Below are positions 6,198-10,838 of a stretch of 10,838 nt of DNA, in pieces. The notes below the pieces were generated by a model that did no database searches, was not told where the DNA came from, and worked only from the letters and a program-made list of their open reading frames with translations. The DNA is from Chloroflexota bacterium (GTDB lineage Bacteria > Chloroflexota > Limnocylindria > Limnocylindrales > CSP1-4). The stretch lies in assembly GCA_021786915.1 (NCBI GenBank), contig JAJYMP010000192.1, positions 1 to 10,838 of the forward strand. The letters are read 5' to 3'. Made by a program: the position numbers and the translations under genes. Each line of letters starts with the position of its first letter. The stretch's first letter is position 1.

Positions 6198-8603
6198 ATG
6201 CGCATGGCTGCAACCGTCCAGTCGGACGTGCGCGTCCCGGCCACCGATCCCAACCATGCCGCCCACGCCCTTCTTGTGGATGGGGTGGTGCAGGGTGTGG
6301 GCTTCCGTCCGTTCGTCTGGCGCCTGGCGACGCAGCTCGGGCTCCGGGGTCGTGTCCGCAATGCTGCGGGCAGGGTGGAGATCGAGGCCGCCGGCACGGT
6401 CCAGGCGCTCGATGCCTTCGCCCGGCGCCTGCGCGCTGATGCGCCTCCCCGCGCCCGCGTCGAGCGCGTCACCTCGACGCCGCTCGACCCGGCGATCGCC
6501 GCGGCGCTCCCGGCCGGGTTCGAGATCGACGAGAGCGTGTCCGCCGCAGCTCAGGACCGGCTGTTCCCGCCCGACATCGCCACCTGCGACGACTGCCTGT
6601 CCGAGCTGTTCAACCCCACCGACCGGCGGTACCGCTACCCGTTCATCAACTGCACCAACTGCGGGCCGCGCGCCACGATCATCGACGAACTGCCGTACGA
6701 CCGGGCCCAGACCACGATGCGCGCCTTCCCCCTGTGCGAGGCGTGCGAGCGCGAGTACCGCGATCCCGCCAACCGCCGGTTCCACGCCGAGCCCGTGGCA
6801 TGCGCCGCCTGCGGTCCCCGCATCGCCTGGCAGGCGACCGGCACGCCGGCGCCCTCGGCCGTAGCGGAGCAGGCGCTCGTGACAGCTGTGCGAGCGCTCC
6901 GCGAGGGGCAGATCGTGGCGGTCAAGGGCCTGGGCGGGTATCACCTCGCCTGCGATGCCACCGACGAGGGCGCGGTCCGACGCCTGCGCGACCGCAAGCG
7001 CCGCTGGGCGAAGCCGTTTGCGGTCATGGTGCGCGACACGGCGGCCGCGGAGGCCCTGTGCCGGGTGGGCGCGCTCGAGCGCAGGCTGCTGACCGGTCCG
7101 GCGCGGCCCATCGTCCTGCTCGAGGCGCGCGCCGCCGCGCGCTCCGTGCTCGCCCGCTCGGTCGCCGCGGGCAACCGCCGCCTGGGCGTGTTCCTGCCGT
7201 ACACGCCGCTCCATCACCTGCTGCTCGCGCACGCTGACCGGCCCCTCGTCCTCACCTCGGGCAACCTGACCGACGAGCCGCTCGCGACCGACGACGAGGA
7301 CGCCCTCGCGCGCCTGGCGGGCATCGCCGACGGCTTCCTGGTCCACGACCGCGAGATCCGCGCCCGCTACGACGATTCCGTGACACGCGTCATCGCCGGC
7401 CGGGAGTCGGTGGTCCGGCGGGCGCGCGGCTATGCGCCTGAGGCGATGCCGCTGCCGATCGCGACGCCAGTCCCGCTCCTCGCCGTGGGCGCCGAGCTCA
7501 AGCACACGTTCACCCTGGCGCGCGGCGAGCGGGCGCACGTGGCGCCGCACAACGGCGACCTCGAGGACCTGGCGACCCATCGCGCCTTCACCGACGGCCT
7601 CGAGCACCTCTCGCGGCTGCTCGCCCTCGACCCCGAGATCGTCGTCCACGACCTCCACCCCGAGTACCTCTCCACGAAGCACGCCGTGGCGCGGTTCCCC
7701 GCCAACCGGCGCGTCGCCGTCCAGCACCACCACGCGCACGTGGCCTCGTGCGCCGCCGAGCACGGGATCACCGAGCCGTTCCTGGGCGTGGCCTATGACG
7801 GGCTGGGCATGGGCGACGACGGCACCCTCTGGGGCGGCGAGGTGCTGCTGGCCGACCTGCGCGGCTACCGGCGGCTCGCGCGGTTCGCTCGGGCGCCGCT
7901 GCCCGGCGGCGCGCTCGCGGTCAAGCGCCCGTACCGGATGGCGCTCGGCTACCTCTACGGGAGCGAGGACCTCGTCGACGGGGCGATCCGCGGGATGCCC
8001 GCCGCCGACGAGCTCGCAGCCGGGTTCCTCGAGCGGCTCGACCCGCGCGAGGTGGCGCTGGTGCGGACGCAGATCGCCCGGCGGCTGAACGCCCCGGTCG
8101 CGTCGTCCGCGGGCCGGCTGTTCGACGCGGCGGCGGCGCTGCTGGGGATCCGCGACGTGGCCGAGTACGAGGCGCAGGCGGCGATCGACCTCGAGCTCGC
8201 AGCCGGCGACCGTCGCGCGGAGCCGCTGCCATACCGACTGGCATACCGCGACGACCTGCTGGTCTACGACCCCCGCCCGACGCTCGCGGCCATGCTGGGC
8301 TCGGGCGAATCGGCCTCCGTGCTCGCCGCCCGGTTCCAGACGACCATCGCGGAGGTCACGCGGGAGCTCCTTGCCGACGCCCACGCCCGGACCGGCACCG
8401 CGACGGTGTGCCTCTCGGGCGGCGTGTTCCAGAACCGGCGGCTCGCATCCACGCTGCTGCGGGAGCTCGCCGTCGACGGCTTCGACGTGTTCATCAATCG
8501 CAAGGTCCCCGTGAACGACGGCGGGGTCAGCTACGGTCAGGCCGCGGTCGCCGCGGCGCGTCTCGCAGCCGGTGCCTTGGGCGCACCGGGCCAGGAGGGC
8601 TAG
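6198..8603 (+). CDS. hypF: Carbamoyltransferase HypF, [NiFe] hydrogenase maturation
   Basis: HypF uses carbamoyl phosphate and ATP to make carbamoyl-adenylate and transfers the carbamoyl group to the C-terminal cysteine of HypE, the source of the cyanide ligands. From ATG 6198 the product is 801 aa, close to the family norm of about 750-800. Order: acylphosphatase domain (about 24-110; VQGVGFRPF with catalytic Arg37, and Asn55), two zinc-finger units (C130-x2-C133 with C152-x2-C155; C180-x2-C183 with C202-x2-C205), YrdC-like nucleotide-binding domain (about 225-410; VKGLGGYHLACDA, KPFAVM, LTSGNLTDEP), and Kae1-like carbamoyltransferase domain (about 425-790; VQHHHAHVASC metal-binding histidines, GVAYDGLGMGDDG, LSGGVFQNRRL, VNDGGVSYGQ). 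The start is uncertain: ATG 6204 and ATG 6147 are in frame and none has a good ribosome-binding site. First gene of hypFCDE; hypC follows after 5 bp. Confidence 0.95.
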   Translation: MRMAATVQSDVRVPATDPNHAAHALLVDGVVQGVGFRPFVWRLATQLGLRGRVRNAAGRVEIEAAGTVQALDAFARRLRADAPPRARVERVTSTPLDPAIAAALPAGFEIDESVSAAAQDRLFPPDIATCDDCLSELFNPTDRRYRYPFINCTNCGPRATIIDELPYDRAQTTMRAFPLCEACEREYRDPANRRFHAEPVACAACGPRIAWQATGTPAPSAVAEQALVTAVRALREGQIVAVKGLGGYHLACDATDEGAVRRLRDRKRRWAKPFAVMVRDTAAAEALCRVGALERRLLTGPARPIVLLEARAAARSVLARSVAAGNRRLGVFLPYTPLHHLLLAHADRPLVLTSGNLTDEPLATDDEDALARLAGIADGFLVHDREIRARYDDSVTRVIAGRESVVRRARGYAPEAMPLPIATPVPLLAVGAELKHTFTLARGERAHVAPHNGDLEDLATHRAFTDGLEHLSRLLALDPEIVVHDLHPEYLSTKHAVARFPANRRVAVQHHHAHVASCAAEHGITEPFLGVAYDGLGMGDDGTLWGGEVLLADLRGYRRLARFARAPLPGGALAVKRPYRMALGYLYGSEDLVDGAIRGMPAADELAAGFLERLDPREVALVRTQIARRLNAPVASSAGRLFDAAAALLGIRDVAEYEAQAAIDLELAAGDRRAEPLPYRLAYRDDLLVYDPRPTLAAMLGSGESASVLAARFQTTIAEVTRELLADAHARTGTATVCLSGGVFQNRRLASTLLRELAVDGFDVFINRKVPVNDGGVSYGQAAVAAARLAAGALGAPGQEG

Positions 8604-8608
8604 GAGCG

Positions 8609-8959
8609 ATGTGCCTTGGGATCCCCGGGCGGGTCACGGAGATCCGCGACGAGGCCGGGCTGGCCATGGGCAAGGTCGACTTCGGCGGGGTTCGGAAGGA
8701 CGCCTGCCTCGCCTACCTGCCTGACGTCCAGCTCGGCGACTACGTCATCGTCCACGTCGGCTTCGCCATCTCCAAGGTCGACGAGGCGGAGGCGAAGAAG
8801 ACCCTCGAGATCCTCGACGAGATGGGGGTGATGGACCCCGAGCTCATGACTCTCGGCCCCGGCATGGACGCGCTCGCCGTGGTCTCCGACGACGCCCCCG
8901 AGGCGCTCACGTTCAACCCGGCGCTGCCGCCGAGCACCACGTCGGGCCCCATGTCATGA
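8609..8959 (+). CDS. hypC: Hydrogenase maturation chaperone HypC, with extended C-terminus
   Basis: HypC is the small chaperone that carries the iron unit with HypD and delivers it to the hydrogenase large-subunit precursor. It begins MCLGIPGRV, with the conserved Cys2 that becomes N-proximal and binds iron. This is followed by the compact beta-barrel ([33 protein letters not shown]) and the C-terminal helix ([16 protein letters not shown]) of the family. The start ATG 8609 is preceded by AGGAGG (8593-8598, 10 bases away) and GGAG (8603-8606). At 116 aa it is longer than the usual 75-95; the extra residues from about 76 on ([15 protein letters not shown], then a Pro/Ser/Thr-rich end) resemble no domain I know. 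Its TGA overlaps the hypD ATG, so the two are probably translationally coupled. Confidence 0.95.
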   Translation: MCLGIPGRVTEIRDEAGLAMGKVDFGGVRKDACLAYLPDVQLGDYVIVHVGFAISKVDEAEAKKTLEILDEMGVMDPELMTLGPGMDALAVVSDDAPEALTFNPALPPSTTSGPMS

Positions 8960-10113
8960 AGTACCTCGACGAGTACCGCGACCCCGTGCTCGCCAAGAAG
9001 CTCCTGGCCGAGATCCACCGGATCACGACCAGGCCGTGGACCCTCATGGAGGTCTGCGGCGGCCAGACGCACACCATCGTCAAGCAGGGGATCGACGAGG
9101 CGCTGCCCGAGGGCGTCCGGATGATCCACGGGCCCGGCTGCCCGGTCTGCGTGACCCCGCTCGAGCAGGTGGACAAGGCGCTCGCCATCGCTGCCCGCCC
9201 GGACGTCATCTTCACGAGCTACGGCGACATGCTCCGCGTCCCCGGCTCCACCACGGACCTGCTCGCCCTCAAGGCCCGCGGCGCCGACGTCCGGATCGTG
9301 TACAGCCCGCTCGATGCGGTGAAGATCGCGCTCGCCAATCCGGCCAAGCAGGTCGTGTTCTTCGCGGTGGGGTTCGAGACCACCGCGCCCGCCAACGCGA
9401 TGGCCGTCGCCGAGTGCGCGCGCCGGGGCATCGACAACTTCAGCGTGCTGGTCTCGCACGTCCTGGTGCCGCCCGCCATGACGGCGCTGCTCGACTCGCC
9501 ATCCAACCAGGTCCAGGGGTTCCTCGCCGCCGGGCACGTCTGCGCGATCATGGGCTGGACCGAGTACGAGCCGATCGCTGAGAAGTACCGCGTCCCGATC
9601 GTGGTCACCGGCTTCGAGCCGCTCGACCTGCTCGAGGGGATCTACATGGCGGTCCGCCAGCTCGAGGAGGGGCGCTTCGAGGTGGAGAACCAGTACGCCC
9701 GCGCCGTCACCCGCGAGGGCGTGCCGCTGGCCCAGCAGCAGGTGCTCAAGGTGTTCGAGGTGGGCCCGCGCAAGTGGCGCGGCGTGGGCGAGATCCCGAT
9801 GTCCGGCTACCGCCTGCGGGCCGAGTACGCGCGCTTCGACGCCGAGCAGAAGTTCGAGGTGGGCGACATCAACACCAATGAGCACCCGGCGTGCATCGCG
9901 GGCGCCATCCTGACGGGCGACAAGCTGCCGCTCGACTGCACGGCGTACGGGACGCTGTGCTCGCCGCAGAAGCCGCTCGGTGCGCCGATGGTGTCGTCCG
10001 AGGGTACCTGCGCGGCATTCCACTCGGCCGGCCGCGGGCTCAACACCGCTGGCGGCTTCGCGCCCCTGATGCCGCTGATCCAGGGGGCGCCCGGCGCGGA
10101 GGGCGGCCGATGA
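8956..10113 (+). CDS. hypD: Hydrogenase maturation iron-sulfur protein HypD
   Basis: HypD forms the scaffold complex with HypC on which the Fe(CN)2CO group is built, receiving cyanide from HypE. The 385-aa product matches the family length. Signatures: [10 protein letters not shown] (Cys34), [10 protein letters not shown] (Cys62 and Cys65, the catalytic/iron-binding pair), [11 protein letters not shown] (138-148), [11 protein letters not shown] (278-288) and the C-terminal Fe-S region with Cys313, Cys328, Cys335 and Cys352 ([15 protein letters not shown] and [11 protein letters not shown]), which can supply the ligands of the [4Fe-4S] cluster. The start ATG 8956 overlaps the hypC stop (ATGA) and the stop overlaps hypE in the same way. 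The only unusual feature is a short Gly/Ala-rich C-terminal end (GAPGAEGGR). Identification is secure. Confidence 0.97.
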   Translation: MKYLDEYRDPVLAKKLLAEIHRITTRPWTLMEVCGGQTHTIVKQGIDEALPEGVRMIHGPGCPVCVTPLEQVDKALAIAARPDVIFTSYGDMLRVPGSTTDLLALKARGADVRIVYSPLDAVKIALANPAKQVVFFAVGFETTAPANAMAVAECARRGIDNFSVLVSHVLVPPAMTALLDSPSNQVQGFLAAGHVCAIMGWTEYEPIAEKYRVPIVVTGFEPLDLLEGIYMAVRQLEEGRFEVENQYARAVTREGVPLAQQQVLKVFEVGPRKWRGVGEIPMSGYRLRAEYARFDAEQKFEVGDINTNEHPACIAGAILTGDKLPLDCTAYGTLCSPQKPLGAPMVSSEGTCAAFHSAGRGLNTAGGFAPLMPLIQGAPGAEGGR

Positions 10114-10838
10114 CCGCCGAGTCCGAGCCGCGGGTCGCCATGGACGCCGAGGGCGTCGCCTGCCCCGCGCCGATTCCCGAGGACCAGCGCGTCATCCTGG
10201 GCCACGGCTCCGGCGGCCAGCTGTCGGCTGCGCTGATGCGCGACCTTCTCGGCCCGGCGCTCGCGTCGGCGTCGCCCGGCGGCGTGCTCAACGACGCTGC
10301 GGTGCTCGAGATCGGCGGGGCCCGGCTGGCGTTCACGACCGACTCGTTCGTCGTGTCGCCGATCCGCTTCCCGGGCGGAGACATCGGCGAGCTGGCGGTC
10401 AACGGCACCATCAACGACCTCTCGATGATGGGCGCGACGCCGGTCGCGATCAGCCTCGCGTACGTCATCGAGGAGGGGCTGCCGCTCGAGGAGCTGCGGA
10501 CGATCACGATGTCGGCGGCCGCGGCGGCGCGCAAGGCGGGCGCGAAGATCGTCACGGGCGACACCAAGGTGGTGGGCCGCGGGGCCGCCGACCGGCTGTT
10601 CATCAACACGGCCGGCATCGGCCTCGTGCGCGAGGGGGTCGCCCCAGCGGCCGATCGTGCCCGCCCGGGCGATGCCGTCATCCTGTCGGGCCCCATCGGG
10701 CTGCACGGCGTGGCGATCATGAGCGTCCGCGAGGGCCTCGAGTTCGAGGTCGAGATCGCCTCGGACACCCAGCCGCTCCACCGGCTCGCGGCGGCGGTGC
10801 TCGAGGCCGCGCCGCACGCGCACGTGCTGCGCGATCCC
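10110..10838 (+). CDS. hypE: Hydrogenase maturation protein HypE, 3' end cut by the window
   Basis: HypE accepts the carbamoyl group from HypF on its C-terminal cysteine, dehydrates it with ATP to a thiocyanate and passes cyanide to HypC-HypD. ATG 10110 overlaps the hypD stop (ATGA). The 243 visible codons contain the PurM/AIRS-type N-terminal ATP-binding domain: GHGSGGQLS (31-39), LNDAAVLEI (60-68), TTDSFVV (76-82), [19 protein letters not shown] (90-108), [11 protein letters not shown] (148-158) and [14 protein letters not shown] (191-204). The catalytic C-terminal cysteine lies beyond the window, so activity cannot be judged here. About 25 residues precede the first conserved strand ([10 protein letters not shown]), slightly more than usual; they include Cys18 and a Pro-rich stretch. 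The frame stays open to the last base. Confidence 0.95.
   Translation, partial: MTAESEPRVAMDAEGVACPAPIPEDQRVILGHGSGGQLSAALMRDLLGPALASASPGGVLNDAAVLEIGGARLAFTTDSFVVSPIRFPGGDIGELAVNGTINDLSMMGATPVAISLAYVIEEGLPLEELRTITMSAAAAARKAGAKIVTGDTKVVGRGAADRLFINTAGIGLVREGVAPAADRARPGDAVILSGPIGLHGVAIMSVREGLEFEVEIASDTQPLHRLAAAVLEAAPHAHVLRDP

Noticed and set aside
5318..6439. 373-aa plus-strand frame over the surface-protein gene
   Set aside because: Arg/Gly-rich, opposite a minus-strand gene with clear signal peptide, Ig-like motif and membrane anchor.
5616..8384. 922-aa open frame on the minus strand across hypF and the surface-protein gene
   Set aside because: Spans two confidently identified genes and the gap between them, with biased Arg/Gly/Val composition; composition artefact.
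8740..10023. 427-aa minus-strand frame opposite hypC and hypD
   Set aside because: Antisense shadow of HypC/HypD with no recognisable motif.

Overview
This is a very GC-rich bacterial window (long stop-free shadow frames on both strands, strong G/C at third codon positions). The gene content is RACo-type corrinoid activation, a MetF-MetV fusion, HypFCDE, and several lineage-specific membrane or surface proteins. This would suit an uncultured high-GC Chloroflexota-type lineage (Limnocylindria/Ellin6529-like). That assignment is an inference from gene content; a high-GC actinobacterial relative cannot be excluded from sequence alone.

Left part (1-3034), one-carbon/corrinoid cluster on the + strand. 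The window opens inside the ASKHA-type ATPase domain of a corrinoid-protein reductive activator. After 13 bp comes a 616-residue fusion of a methylenetetrahydrofolate reductase barrel with a cysteine-rich MetV-type domain and a repetitive Pro/Ala/Lys/Glu tail. Its stop codon overlaps the start of a third reading frame that begins like a pterin-binding corrinoid methyltransferase. That third gene changes frame after about 35 codons and loses resemblance after about 85, so it looks like a decayed remnant.

Middle part (3035-6197), lineage-specific genes. There is a small helical 96-residue protein with a possible promoter of its own, a single-pass membrane-anchored protein of about 386 residues, a 170-residue soluble protein with an apparent internal duplication, and a convergent minus-strand secreted, C-terminally anchored Ig-like protein. 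GC hairpins lie after the membrane-protein gene and in the convergent gap. A perfect 9-bp inverted repeat sits in the 253-bp divergent gap before hypF.

Right part (6198-10838), tightly packed hydrogenase maturation operon hypF-hypC-hypD-hypE, with a 5-bp gap and then two ATGA stop/start overlaps; hypE runs off the end. HypE and HypF make the cyanide ligands from carbamoyl phosphate, and HypC and HypD build and deliver the Fe(CN)2CO unit of [NiFe] hydrogenase. The operon implies that the organism makes a [NiFe] hydrogenase, but no structural subunits, HypA or HypB are in this window.

I see no CRISPR array, transposase, tRNA or rRNA. The window is mostly recognisable metabolism. The items most worth a second look are the decayed methyltransferase beside an intact activator and reductase, the repeat-tailed MetF-MetV fusion, and the unrecognised duplicated-motif protein.
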